From the NCBI RefSeq assembly GCF_963678635.1, contig NC_087065.1, positions 9,881,579-9,945,578 on the forward strand: a stretch of 64,000 bases of DNA, read 5' to 3'. How positions within the stretch are numbered: the first letter of the stretch is position 1; each line of letters opens with the position of its first letter. The stretch is from Symsagittifera roscoffensis. Lineage: Eukaryota > Xenacoelomorpha > Acoela > Convolutidae. The translations under genes were made by a program, and so were the position numbers. Shown piece after piece: positions 34,115 to 43,962 of the stretch. Below the pieces are notes generated by a model, which was given only the letters and a program-made list of their open reading frames with translations, ran no database searches and was not told the origin of the DNA.

Positions 34115-35431
34115 TTAGGTCATGAGAGTTTTTTTGGTAATTTTTCTATCTGAACGCACATAAACTGTTGATGCACGCTCTCCCATAAACAATAACTCGA
34201 CGTTATTACCGAGACCTGCGTCAAATTTGAGTTCGACCGAAATAGTGCACTTGGTCATTTCAGGATGAATGAAATCGTGTGAAGCCTCCTGAGTAGACGT
34301 GAGATCAAAAGCCATAATATAATGATTATCATAATTAGCGAGACTGATTCCATGACTAGTTTTCAAAACAAAATCAAGAGCCTCAAGCGTATTGTAATAA
34401 ATTCTTTTATTGTCTGATGTTGATATGGGAGTTCCGGCAATGGGTAGACCGTTTCTGTACACAATGATCTCATTCAACCCAAATTTCTGGTAATGAAAAG
34501 GGTTTGTTCTATTAGTACCCAAATATGCTTCGTTTATGCTCATTGCTACTATCATTCTTCGAACAGGTTCTTTTGCAAAAACATCCTCTTGTCGCCAGCT
34601 TTGTACTCCTGCAGTTGCGAGAAAAGTTTTTGGTACTACTTCGATGTAATTGTAAATTGCCGGGTTCTTCAACAAAGTTTTTTCTATTGATGAGAGAATA
34701 TAGTCAGTCACAGTCATCTTTCTGACATAGAGATTAGTTTCGATTATTTGGACCTTGTAGTGTTTAGCTGCATCGTCAGATATGACAACAAAATCGTTAG
34801 GAGAACGTCTAAGAGACAATCTAATTGTCACACCGCTAAGTAGATGCTTGTCACACGACAAAAAGTTGCAAGCAATTTTACCAAATAGCTTTAGCTCGCT
34901 CGAGGCCGCAACGAGACCTTTACGCTCCGTAACATCATCAGCTCTCCTTCCAGCACCGTCAATGGCTGATGAATTTTCTTCAGAATAATAACCTTGACAA
35001 GCCAACCATGTTTTCTTGGCATCATTACCGTGTAAAAACTCGGTCTTAATAAAGCTTTTATGGGCAAAATTAGCATGGGTAGTTGATATTTTCTCACCAT
35101 TCAGAGACAGTGTACACTCAGAAAATAATGAAGATAAAGGATTGTTAACAAAATACGGCGTATCTCTGATTGCCGCCTCTGTAGCATGCGTTCGAAGCAC
35201 GTTTCCATTGCTTCGAACAATTCGTGCTACTATTTCCAAACGAGTACGTTGAAGATCGATGAAATTATTTCTGTCGCCGAGTACTTCAAACTCGAGCATA
35301 GGACCATCAAGAGAGTAGGAAGGTCCAATTTTTTGGGTGTATGCATTTTCAAAAGTGACAAGTAAAGGCGGTTTCTCAAATAAATCCAAGGAGCTGTGAG
35401 TTGCTTCACTCGGGATTAAATTAGAAATCAT
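34115..35431 (-). CDS. Polinton major capsid protein, copy 1
   Basis: A 438-residue uninterrupted frame. I recognise it as the capsid-type (hexon-like, double jelly-roll) protein of Maverick/Polinton elements, the family to which C. elegans F54H12.2-like proteins belong. Landmarks are an N-terminal FENAYTQKIGPSY block, a central LKLFGKIACNFLSCDKHLL block followed by GVTIRLSLRRSP, and a C-terminal CTISVELKFDAGL strand. The start is the ATG of MISNLIP at 35431, as in copy 2. The 67 extra codons upstream are out-of-frame readthrough of the basic-protein gene. About 22 residues differ from copy 2, most single-base differences change the amino acid, and I see no sign of constraint since duplication. 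Confidence 0.85.
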   Translation of the reverse strand: MISNLIPSEATHSSLDLFEKPPLLVTFENAYTQKIGPSYSLDGPMLEFEVLGDRNNFIDLQRTRLEIVARIVRSNGNVLRTHATEAAIRDTPYFVNNPLSSLFSECTLSLNGEKISTTHANFAHKSFIKTEFLHGNDAKKTWLACQGYYSEENSSAIDGAGRRADDVTERKGLVAASSELKLFGKIACNFLSCDKHLLSGVTIRLSLRRSPNDFVVISDDAAKHYKVQIIETNLYVRKMTVTDYILSSIEKTLLKNPAIYNYIEVVPKTFLATAGVQSWRQEDVFAKEPVRRMIVAMSINEAYLGTNRTNPFHYQKFGLNEIIVYRNGLPIAGTPISTSDNKRIYYNTLEALDFVLKTSHGISLANYDNHYIMAFDLTSTQEASHDFIHPEMTKCTISVELKFDAGLGNNVELLFMGERASTVYVRSDRKITKKTLMT

Positions 35432-35829
35432 TTTTAACCCTTGTAAAGAAATCGGAGCGACTTCTCTGTGCAGTTCGTTTTCTGGGAATGACGCGTCTCG
35501 CTTTTCGTTTAAACGCCGTCGTTCTTTTCGGATGACTTTTCCGAGATCTACTTCCTCCTCCTGCTTGCTTTTTGATTGTTTTTCTAACGGTGCTTTTGAG
35601 TGCCTGCTTAGGACTTTTTCTTTTTTTTGCAACTTCTATTAGTTCCGGAGCTGCCTGAAGAAGTAGTTCTTTTCCGATTTTTTTTAGCCGCGGTTATCAC
35701 AAATTTTCGAGCCAGTGGAAGTGTGACTCTTCCTATTCCCAAGGCTAATGCACCGAAGCCACTGCCTCGTTGTCTATAATGCCCCGAGAAATGTGGTAGG
35801 TTTGCTTGGTTTTGATAATATGAATCCAT
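35421..35829 (-). pseudogene. small basic virion-type protein, copy 1 (frameshifted)
   Basis: Starts at the ATG of MDSYYQNQANLPHFSGHYRQ. It has a Gly-rich segment (GSGFGALALGIGRVTLPLAR) and then a Lys/Arg-rich tail. This is the layout of the small minor-capsid or core protein that sits beside the capsid gene in Polintons (pVI/pX-like by analogy). An extra T in an 8-T run near 35676 shifts the frame after about 52 residues. Copy 2 is open. It starts six bases after the penton gene's end. Confidence 0.6.
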
Positions 35830-35834
35830 TTTGA

Positions 35835-36729
35835 TCAATTGCTAAACTTTTGAAATTTCAAAGTCAAAACAACTTTTCCCCCTCCAGCGAATGGAACAAG
35901 CCCTCCAACTTCTGTGCGCAAGTTCACGGAAATATTAGAAATATTATTGACCAAAAAGTTTTTTAAAATCCAAATTACTAAACACTTTACGATGATTCGG
36001 TTCAATTGTACATGCTTAACCGTTTTTCGCTCGACGATTTGTATCAATGACTCGTAAAAGGGGTGCTTTTGTGTCTCCGACTATTTGATAATTAATTATG
36101 TCCAGATAAATAAACATAAGCTGAGTACCAGCGCATACATCAACGGGATAGTCAGCAATAAGATCTTGGGTAGAGAATGTGCTATGTTTCGTGCTTCCTT
36201 GTTTGTAACCTATATGATAACCAGTTCCATCTATGACGCCTTTGAATCCAAGTAGACTAGGACTTTGCGGGCTTGAAAAAGTTATACCTTCCCAATAATG
36301 CAGCCATAAGGAAAGATGTTTAGTTATTGGATCTATTACGTAATGCAATTTCTCTAATTCTGTCTTTCGACGAATGTCGTCCAGTATCTGATCAACGCTC
36401 GTATATTCTCCTTTTGTTATTTTTGCCGTTTCTCCAAGGTAAGGTCTGGAGATCTTGTCTTTCTCAACTTTCATGCTTGCTATAACCCGATCTTTTTTGT
36501 AGTATAAAATGTTGTTGTCAGTTACGTTGTTTATCTGAGTAGGGAAGGTAATTTCTGTAACTGCTACTCTCCATTCACCTTGCAAATTTATTTCTTCACT
36601 CATGAGATTTTTGAAGTTGGCCAGAGTGTTATCTTTAAAAACGTTCATTGATGCAGATGAAACAAGGGTAATTGTGAAGGAAGGGGGAACATTATGGGTG
36701 AAAAGGCTGTTGGAAGTGCCCTCAGTCAT
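35835..36729 (-). pseudogene. penton-like minor capsid protein, copy 1
   Basis: The ATG at 36729 opens MTEGTSNSLFTHNVPPSFTI. The N-terminal LQGEWRVAVTEITFPTQINN block is typical of the Polinton minor (single jelly-roll) capsid protein. A nonsense codon at 36018-36016, not shared with copy 2, ends the main frame at 237 residues. After it the frame continues to a stop just past an A6C run near 35960. The C-terminal ~40 residues with a PFAGGGKVVLTL strand lie in the +1 frame. The ATG overlaps the integrase tail by eight bases, a compact virus-like arrangement. Confidence 0.72.
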
Positions 36730-37216
36730 GATTGTCCTTCTCCAGAACGCGAATTAGTTCAGACTCGTAAAAGTTTCCCTCAATCGGTTCTCTGTTAGAA
36801 TCAATCAAATTGTATGTTGGGGGATTTCGTGTTGGTATGTCAAAAACTTCAACCACTTCATCGGTGAACGATTGTTTGTAACCCTTGCGAAAAGGTATGT
36901 CTACTTTGTCAAGTCTAACATAATCACCAACATAAAGCTTTGAACGTCGAACTAATTTCAATGACTGTTCTGCTCTTAATGAAATCAGGCGAGGAACATC
37001 TTTTTTAGTTACTTTAGTTGGTGCAAGATTTGTGACATGATTTGTTCTCGAATTAATTGCATTGACAAAATCTTGCAATTTGTCAATGTATGAGTAAGTC
37101 CAATTATCCTCCAAGTACTTATAAATAAGATTTTTCAAGGAACAGATATTTCTCTCATTGAATGCGGACATTTTTTGTCGCTCTCTGTGCTTTATGTGTT
37201 TATGCTTTTTGTTTTA
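36722..37216 (-). pseudogene. integrase C-terminal fragment in duplication unit 1
   Basis: An open 149-codon frame (37171-36722) holding the last part of an rve integrase: the NERN block with the presumed third catalytic Glu, an arm rich in Tyr and Asp, and an SH3/chromodomain-like tail (KLYVGDYVRLDKVDIPFRKG). The catalytic core is absent because the tandem junction cuts the gene at 37216. It has no start of its own and is a by-product of the duplication. Confidence 0.85.
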
Positions 37217-37320
37217 CGCGGTTCACAAAAACTTGCAGAAAAAAAACTTTGTTGTTAATAAGAATGAATTGAAAAAAAAAAACGAATATATAAATTTTAC
37301 AAAAACATCATTAAATTAAA

Positions 37321-37757
37321 TTAGAATAACATATGTTTGGCAAATCTTATCAAATTATGATCATTAAATGTGAAACCTATTGGAACTTTGTTTGTAATTA
37401 TAACATGAGCAACATAAATACAATAAAGTCCGCAGAACACTGAATCAGCTGATTGTATTGGTTTTTTCATCAGTAGTTGATTTCCCTCGTGAATTGTACG
37501 TCGCATATTCTTGTACACGAGGGGATAATCACATAATCGTTTACCTAGAGGATCTGCGAAGAATATCTGTCCTCCAGCTTGAGCAAAAAGCAACCAGTGC
37601 GTTCCAGGTTGATCCGATGGTGAGGCATTCATAATCATGAACGTATTATCTTTTTTCAGTACTGAAGAGCATGGCAAATCTGCCGGAAAATACCTCTAAA
37701 GCGATAATACAAATGTTTACAACGGTTAATAATTTCTACTAGTTGAAGATTATCCAT
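37321..37757 (-). pseudogene. adenain-like maturation protease (Polinton PRO), copy 2
   Basis: Same structure as copy 1: open from 37677 to 37321 with the His, Asp, Gln and Cys residues present. The N-terminal part from the ATG at 37757 is in another frame through the same T-run shift. Only about three residues differ from copy 1 (for example Arg36 to Gly). A shared frameshift means the break is older than the duplication, or that both copies carry the same homopolymer error. Confidence 0.85.
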
Positions 37758-37764
37758 ATCTATC

Positions 37765-39081
37765 TTAGATCATGAGAGTGTTTTTGGTAATTTTTCTATC
37801 TGAACGCACATAAACTGTTGATGCACGCTCTCCCATAAACAATAACTCGACGTTATTACCGAGACCTGCGTCAAACTTGAGTTCGACCGAAATAGTGCAC
37901 TTGGTCATTTCAGGATGAATGAAATCGTGTGAAGCCTCCTGAGTAGACGTGAGATCAAAAGCCATAATATAATGATTATCATAATTAGCGAGACTGATTC
38001 CATGACTAGTGTTCAAAACAAAATTAAGAGCCTCAAGCGTATTGTAATAAATTCTTTTATTGTCTGATGTTGAGAGGGGAGTTTCGGCAATGGGTAGACC
38101 GTTTCTGTACACAATGATCTCATTCAACCCAAATTTCTGGTAATGAAAAGGGTTTGTTCTATTAGTACCCAAATATGCTTCGTTTATGCTCATTGCTACT
38201 ATCATTCTTCGAACAGGTTCTTTTGCAAAAACATCCTCTTGTCGCCAGCTTTGTACTCCTGCAGTTGCGAGAAACGTTTTTGGTACTACTTCGATGTAAT
38301 TGTAAATTGCCGGGTTCTTCAACAAAGTTTTTTCTATTGATGAGAGAACATAGTCAGTCACAGTCATCTTTCTGACATAGAGATTAGCTTCGATTATTTG
38401 GACCATGTAGTGTTTAGGTGCATCGTCAGATATGACAACAAAATTGTTAGGAGAACGTCTAAGAGACAATCTAATTGTCACACCGCTAAGTAGATGCTTG
38501 TCACACGACAAAAAGTTGCAAGCAATTTTACCAAAAAGCTTTAGCTCTCTCGAGTCCGCAACGAGACCTTTACGCTCCGTAACATCATCAGCTCTCCTTC
38601 CAGCACCGTCAATGGCTGATGAATTTTCTTCAGAAAAATAACCTTGACAAGCCAACCATGTTTTCTTGGCATCATTACCGTGTAAAAACTCGGTCTCAAT
38701 AAAGCTTTTATGGGCAAAATTAGCATTGGTAGTTGATATTTTCTCACCATTCAGAGACAGTGTACACTCAGAAAATAATGAAGTTAAAGGATTGTTAACA
38801 AAATACGGCGTATCTCTGTTTGCCGCCTCTGTAGCATGCGTTCGAAGCACGTTTCCATTGCTTCGAACAATTCGTGCTACTATTTCCAAACGAGTACGTT
38901 GAAGATTGATGAAATTATTTCTGTCGCCGAGTACTTCAAACTCGAGCATAGGACCATCAAGAGGGTAGGAAGGTCCAATTTTTTGGGTGTATGCATTTTC
39001 AAAAGAGACAAGTAAAGGCGGTTTCTCAAATAAATCCAAGGAGCTGTGAGTTGCTTCACTCGGGATTAAATTAGAAATCAT
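37765..39081 (-). CDS. Polinton major capsid protein, copy 2
   Basis: A 438-residue open frame starting at MISNLIP (39081). It has the same blocks as copy 1: FENAYTQKIGPSY, LKLFGKIACNFLSCDKHLL and CTISVELKFDAGL. The start codon overlaps the end of the basic-protein frame by about ten bases, which supports this start in both copies. About 22 substitutions separate it from copy 1, with no indels. Two open capsid frames in an otherwise decayed element could reflect recent duplication and not selection. Confidence 0.85.
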   Translation of the reverse strand: MISNLIPSEATHSSLDLFEKPPLLVSFENAYTQKIGPSYPLDGPMLEFEVLGDRNNFINLQRTRLEIVARIVRSNGNVLRTHATEAANRDTPYFVNNPLTSLFSECTLSLNGEKISTTNANFAHKSFIETEFLHGNDAKKTWLACQGYFSEENSSAIDGAGRRADDVTERKGLVADSRELKLFGKIACNFLSCDKHLLSGVTIRLSLRRSPNNFVVISDDAPKHYMVQIIEANLYVRKMTVTDYVLSSIEKTLLKNPAIYNYIEVVPKTFLATAGVQSWRQEDVFAKEPVRRMIVAMSINEAYLGTNRTNPFHYQKFGLNEIIVYRNGLPIAETPLSTSDNKRIYYNTLEALNFVLNTSHGISLANYDNHYIMAFDLTSTQEASHDFIHPEMTKCTISVELKFDAGLGNNVELLFMGERASTVYVRSDRKITKNTLMI

Positions 39082-39478
39082 TTTTAAACCTTGTATAGAA
39101 ATCGGAGCGACTTCTCTGTGCAGTTCGTTTTCTGGGAATGACGCGTCTCTCTTTTCGTTTAAACGCCGTCGTTCTTTTCGGATGACTTTTCCGAGATCTA
39201 CTTTCTCCTCCTACTTGCTTTTTGATTGTTTTTCTAACGGTGCTTTTGAGTGCCTGCTTAGGACTTTTTCTTTTTGTTGCAACTTCTATCAGTTCCGGAG
39301 CTGCCTGAAGAAGTAGTTCTTTTCCGATTTTTTTAGCCGCGGTTATCACAAATTTTCGAGCCAGTGGAAGTGTGACTCTTCCTATTCCCAAGGCTAATGC
39401 ACCGAAGCCACTGCCTCGTTGTCTATAATGCCCCGAGAAATGTGGTAGGTTTGCTTGGTTTTGATAATATGAATCCAT
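39071..39478 (-). CDS. small basic virion-type protein, copy 2 (intact)
   Basis: 135 residues from the ATG at 39478. The N-terminus holds Tyr, Asn and Gln, and a Gly/Ala-rich hydrophobic segment follows (about residues 23-48). The C-terminal half is very basic (many KR, RKR and KRK groups), ending RFKNDF over the capsid start codon. By position and composition it is a minor virion or DNA-condensing protein. The identification is by layout and short motif, not by a domain hit. Confidence 0.6.
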   Translation of the reverse strand: MDSYYQNQANLPHFSGHYRQRGSGFGALALGIGRVTLPLARKFVITAAKKIGKELLLQAAPELIEVATKRKSPKQALKSTVRKTIKKQVGGESRSRKSHPKRTTAFKRKERRVIPRKRTAQRSRSDFYTRFKNDF

Positions 39479-39483
39479 TTTGA

Positions 39484-40376
39484 TCAATTGCTTAACTTTT
39501 GAAATTTCAAAGTCAAAACAACTTTTCCCCCTCCAGCGAATGGAACAAGTCCTCCAACTTCTGTGCAAGTTCACGGAAATATTAGAAATATTATTGACCA
39601 AAAAGTTTTTTAAAATCCAAATTACTAAAAACTTTACGATGATTCGGTTCAATTGTACATGCGTAACCGTTTTTCGCTCGACAATTTGTATCAATGACTC
39701 GTAAAAGGGGTGCTTTTGTGTCTCCGACTATTTGATAATTAATTATGTCCAGATAAATAAACATAAGCTGAGTACCAGTGCATACATCAACGGGATAGTC
39801 AGCAATAAGATCTTGGGTAGAGAATGTGCTATGTTTCGTGCTTCCTTGTTTGTAACCTATATGATAACCAGTTCCATCTATGACGCCTTTGAATCCAAGT
39901 AGACTAGGACTTTGCGGGCTTGAAAAAGTTATACCTTCCCAGTAATGCAGCCATAAGGAAAGATGTTTAGTTATTGGATCTATTACGTAATCCAATTTCT
40001 CTAATTCTGTCTTTCGACGAATGTCGTCCAGTATCTGATCTACGCTCGTATATTCTCCTTTTGTTAATTTTGCCGTTTCTCCAAGGTAAGGTCTGGAGAT
40101 CTTGTCTTTCTCAACTTTCATGCTTGCTATAACCCGATCTTTTTTGTAGTATAAAATGTTGTTGTCAGTTACGTTGTTTATCTGAGTAGGGAAGGTAATT
40201 TCTGTAACTGCTACTCTCCATTCACCTTGCAAATTTATTTCTTCACTCATGAGATTTTTGAAGTTGGCCAGAGTGTTATCTTTAAAAACGTTCATTGATG
40301 CAGATGAAACAAGGGTAATTGTGAAGGAAGGGGGAACATTATGGGTGAAAAGGCTGTTGGAAGTGCCCTCAGTCAT
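39484..40376 (-). pseudogene. penton-like minor capsid protein, copy 2
   Basis: Opens at the ATG at 40376 and reads 261 codons to a stop at 39591, without the copy 1 nonsense codon. It shares the +1 shift at the A6C run with copy 1. A second, private 2-bp deletion near 39565 breaks the C-terminal strand region as well. Two copies failing at the same A6C run makes either an ancestral lesion or a programmed shift possible. Confidence 0.72.
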
Positions 40377-41588
40377 GATTGTCCTTCTCCAGAACGCGAA
40401 TTCGTTCAGACTCGTAAAAGTTTCCCTCAATCGGTTCTCTGTTAGAATCAATCAAATTGTATGTTGGGGGATTTCGTGTTGGTATGTCAAAAACTTCAAC
40501 CACTTCATCGGTGAACGATTGTTTGTAACCCTTGCGAAAAGGTATGTCTACTTTGTCAAGTCTAACATAATCACCAACATAAAGCTTTGAACGTCGAACT
40601 AATTTCAATGACTGTTCTGCTCTTAATGAAATCAGGCGAGGAACATCTTTTTTAGTTACTTTAGTTGGTGCAAGATTTGTGACACGATTTGTTCTCGAAT
40701 TAATTGCATTGACAAAATCTTGCAATTTGTCAATGTATGAGTAAGTCCAATTATCCTCCAAGTACTTATAAATAAGATTTTTCAAGCAACAGATATTTCT
40801 CTTATTGAATGCGGACTTTTTCTCGCTCTCTGTGCTTTATGTGTTTATGCTTTTTGTTTTACATAATGCTTCGAAGGACCCTTTAAACTCTGTGCCCTTG
40901 TCCACCCATAATTTTTTCGGTTGTTTTGTCGTTATCATTAGTTTGAACGCTTCTGCTGTTGTAGAAGCATACTTTGATTTCAAGGGTTGCACTTTGAGAG
41001 AACGGGACATGCAGTCTAATGCAACAAGCAGATACTTAACATCATGGTTGTAAAGGGCAAGTTTATCAACAAAGGCCAGATCTAATGACCAGATTTCGTC
41101 GATATTGTAAACTATGACCTTGAGTCGCGGCGTTTTTCGGATCACAGTTCGATATTTTGTGTAAGCAGGTTCAGTATGAAGGAAATGTTTAACTTTCTTT
41201 TGCGACAAATTGGTTATTTTATCAAGTTGTTCACACTACCAAATAACGCGGGACCTTTGTCACTGTATTTAGTTTTCAACAATTTTTCTTCAATCTTGGT
41301 AATTTTCCCATTGTTTTGTTTGCGCCTTCGTCTTATCTGACGTTGGAGAATCTGAATCGTTATAGGGCGTTCCGTATGAGTCAGAGCCTTCTTCTGACTC
41401 TTTTTCACGCTTTTGTTTTCGGGTTTTTCTATTACCGCTGAGACTTTTTCGTTTGTCTTTCTTACTTCTCTTAAGGTTTGCACTACTTTTTTCCTGCCAA
41501 GTGGGCGATTATGAGCGGGTTCTTGAGGGTCCGGGTTCTCGTTTCTCTTGAGCATTAAAAGACGCTGACTGAACCGCGTGTTTGGCAT
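40369..41588 (-). pseudogene. Polinton integrase (rve type), frameshifted
   Basis: A retroviral-type DDE integrase that would insert the element. The N-terminal region is open from 41588 to 41214: a basic linker, then an LLKTKYSDKGPALFGSVNNL block. The core is open at 41208-40837, with the first Asp in WSLDLAFVD (residue 43) and the second in LWVDKGTEF (residue 103). The C-terminal part with the presumed catalytic Glu and the chromodomain-like tail is open from 40785 to 40369. Frame breaks fall near 41216 (A run), near 40845, and at a 2-bp deletion near 40810. It is non-functional as written. Its end overlaps the penton start. Confidence 0.9.
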
Positions 41589-42150
41589 TTCGATTTATTA
41601 CCAGGTTTTCATTCAAGTTGAGAGCAGTTAAAATGTTAATGAACGCCGGATTGTGTAATTTTTTCGTTGGTTGTTGTATGTCGTATAAAAATATTGCAGC
41701 TTTAAGCCCTGTTGGTACTTTATCTACATATATCACCTCATTGTCACGGTTTATGGTTACTCTTTCTGAATTTTCTATGATTTCAAGTACAGTTTTTGCT
41801 CTAACAAATTTTTTGTCTTCCAAAACTTGTAACTGTCCTAAAATGCTTTCGGTCTGTCTATTGTGTTTCTCTTCTAGTATTTTGTCTTTATCACGTTCGA
41901 CCGGTACTTCTTCATCGTCCCTTAACAGTTTAAGCTGTTCTTGTTGGGGCTCAGCATTTTCCGTAAATGTTTCCTTCGTTGCAGTAGTCTTACTAGTTTG
42001 AGGAGGTAATTGGGGTCTAAGCCGATTAAGATAGAACAGTTGAGCAATTTTATGTTTAATATTATTATCATAAAGAACACGTGCAGCATGTGGCTGCTCT
42101 TTAACATATAAGTGTTTCGGAATTAGAATGAATTCTTCAGCAGTCATCAT
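41509..42150 (-). CDS. conserved Polinton protein of unknown function
   Basis: 213 residues opening MMTAEEFILIPKHLYVKEQP. The middle is acidic and Gln/Glu-rich (likely coiled or disordered). It is followed by a compact block with ERVTINRDNEVIYVDK and GLKAAIFLYDIQQPTKKLHN, which I recognise as typical of the protein found next to the integrase in many animal Polintons. The role is not established. Its C-terminus overlaps the N-terminal part of the integrase frame, so the true stop may be earlier or a shift may separate them. Confidence 0.6.
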   Translation of the reverse strand: MMTAEEFILIPKHLYVKEQPHAARVLYDNNIKHKIAQLFYLNRLRPQLPPQTSKTTATKETFTENAEPQQEQLKLLRDDEEVPVERDKDKILEEKHNRQTESILGQLQVLEDKKFVRAKTVLEIIENSERVTINRDNEVIYVDKVPTGLKAAIFLYDIQQPTKKLHNPAFINILTALNLNENLVINRNAKHAVQSASFNAQEKREPGPSRTRS

Positions 42151-42259
42151 TAAGTTGTGAGGTACTTGTAAAAAAAATAAAGTATTTGTCGAACTAAATG
42201 GAAGCCTTCTTTACTCAAAATAATCGCACGTTTTTGACAGCACTGGTTTTTGGAGTGAT

Positions 42260-42454
42260 TTAGTATTTGTATGCTGTCTCGAATCGTTCGATGTTTGCGA
42301 TTTTAACGGGTACGTTTCCATTGACTACATTGAGCAAACATTCACAAATAAGTGTTATGATCTCACGATTTGAAGTTTTTCTAATTAATCGTCTTAGCTG
42401 GTCAGGTTTCAGTTGTACCATATGCCGCAGAATAGATAAGTTTTTCTTTTTCAT
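42260..42454 (-). CDS. small Polinton protein, possibly truncated
   Basis: 64 residues, opening MKKKNLSILRHMVQLKPDQL. It contains LIRKTSNREIITLICECLLN, then VVNGNVP, a signature of a small helical protein often found in Polintons beside the ATPase. Relatives continue further, so this may be a truncated form. The ATG lies inside the end of the ATPase frame (overlap 42402-42454). Confidence 0.5.
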   Translation of the reverse strand: MKKKNLSILRHMVQLKPDQLRRLIRKTSNREIITLICECLLNVVNGNVPVKIANIERFETAYKY

Positions 42455-43175
42455 TTGTGATTGGAGTAGTTTCTGCTTCAGATAAGAGTAAATAAAAAAC
42501 TGTTGGCCCAGGTCGTGTGATATTTGAACAATATCTCAAACAATCTGATGTACGGGGGTCCAAGTCGATTAGAAAATGTCCAAAAGAGTCTCTGGTAGCT
42601 AATTCGTAACAACTTCACAAAAATTTTGATACATTCAATTGTCTTCCTAAAAAATCTAGTTGCTGAACGTCGCGAGGCGATTTGAACAGAATGATGTGTG
42701 AAGTGTTCAAAACAATCGTACGCGACCATCGACTTTGTTGAAACAAGTTATGCTTAACATATATTACATCTATCCCTCTATGTCTACCCGCTGTCGCTAA
42801 CCTAACAAATTCCTTGTCATTATAGATGTCTTCACATGAATCATCGAAAACTAGAAGAATATTTTCTAATTTTCTCACAGATTCGAATCCGTCGAATTTC
42901 ATGAACTTCACATTCACTTCGCGAGAAGACACTTTTTCTGAGAATGCAGGTTGCATCTCTTTGTAAAGATATAGAGCGGTTCCAAATTTAGGGTAAAAAA
43001 TATTTCCCATCAAAAGTTTCAAAATTAACTCAGTTTTCCCGGATCCTGAAGGTCCCACTATCGCCATAAAAATTCTTGTCGAAGTATCAATCACTTTATT
43101 CATATCCTTGGGTTTGGTAGTACGTAACCAACCAAGCCTGATAAAATCGAGAACCAAACTGACGTTTCTTCGCAA
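42402..43175 (-). pseudogene. FtsK/HerA-type genome-packaging ATPase (Polinton ATP)
   Basis: A packaging motor ATPase of the A32 class. Walker A is GPSGSGKT at about residues 42-49. Walker B is LLVFDDS at about 107-113, followed by an ATAGRHRGIDVIYVKHNLFQ sensor block with the expected Gln and then a KSPRDVQQLDFLGRQL motif. A single in-frame TGA at 42617-42615 interrupts it after 186 residues. The same frame then continues through an FGHFLIDLDPRTSD block to a TGA at 42404-42402. One nonsense mutation therefore separates it from full length, although the ATPase core lies before the stop. Confidence 0.88.
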
Positions 43176-43457
43176 CTTAATTTAGTGAAAGAAAGTTTGA
43201 GAATGCAGAAAGTTAGTAAAATTAGAATTACTACCATTTGCGCAACAAAAACTACTTCAGACCTTTTGGCAAAGTTACATTGTTACAAATCTTCCATGAT
43301 TTTTTTCTTTGTTTGTCTCGTTATAAACAAACTCTGTTACTATTGTTGCGTCAGTTTCATCTACTGCTGTTGTGGCTTCTGACATTTGAGAAACTATTTA
43401 TTCTACAGACTGTGTTAGACTTTTTCTCTCTGTGAATGAAGCTTGTAAAAAATTAAA

Positions 43458-43962
43458 TTAGTTTTGAGAACAGTACAAAATTTTATAACGTGTGAAATCT
43501 CTATCATTTATGTCATGCATTTCTAGATCAAAGTTTGCTGGGATATTTGCAGTTTTTTCGTAGTACATTATTTTCTTCACAGTATCCTCTTTCACAATCG
43601 TCTTAATCTCATCTGGCAATTCACTGCTGTTTAGATCCATCTGAACTCCTGGCTGACGTTTGGGTACTAAGACTAGTTCGGGAAGATATACTCCTCGCTT
43701 GCTGGCTAACATTTCTGATAAACTTGAATCTCTGGAAGTATACAAATTGATCAATAACTGGAAAAAACCTCATCAAAGTAGACAACTCTTCTTCGGAAAT
43801 TATTATTTGCTCCTTCCTCTGAACAATTTGGCCACTGCAATCAATTCGCTCTGTTCTCGTTAATGAAACTTTAATATCACCCACTGGAGTCTTCCAAGCA
43901 CAAAGCATTGAATTTGGTGATAGATATGTCTCCACTTTCGCTGATCTCTCGCTGTTGTTCAT
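43458..43962 (-). pseudogene. conserved Polinton-region protein, frameshifted
   Basis: Two overlapping frames appear to be one gene. The first is 43962-43621, with CAWKTPVGDIKVSLTRTERI and EEELSTLMRFFPVIDQFVY. The second is 43754-43458, with a Lys/Pro-rich PELVLVPKRQPG segment. The join lies near 43740, where the first frame becomes low-complexity. No enzymatic motif is visible. It may be a virion or DNA-binding protein, but I do not recognise it with confidence. Confidence 0.45.

Larger units (their letters stand above)
33569..37216. repeat. 3.65 kb tandem duplication of the capsid module, unit 1
   Basis: Unit 1 (33569-37216) and unit 2 (37217-40861) are head-to-tail and a few percent different. 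Each carries protease, capsid, basic protein, penton-like and integrase C-terminal sequences. The junction CGCGGTTCAC sits at the outer end of the nested element's right repeat. In unit 2 the integrase continues upstream into its catalytic core, so unit 2 keeps the original right-hand context. Confidence 0.95.
37217..40861. repeat. 3.65 kb tandem duplication of the capsid module, unit 2
   Basis: Second unit; see 33569-37216. It starts with the ten bases CGCGGTTCAC that end the nested element in unit 1, so the nested element, or at least its end, was in place before duplication. Confidence 0.95.

Noticed and set aside
35432-35632. 67-codon N-terminal extension of capsid copy 1
   Set aside because: Out-of-frame reading of the basic-protein gene. 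In copy 2 the capsid frame starts at the equivalent of 35431 and the upstream frame belongs to the basic protein.
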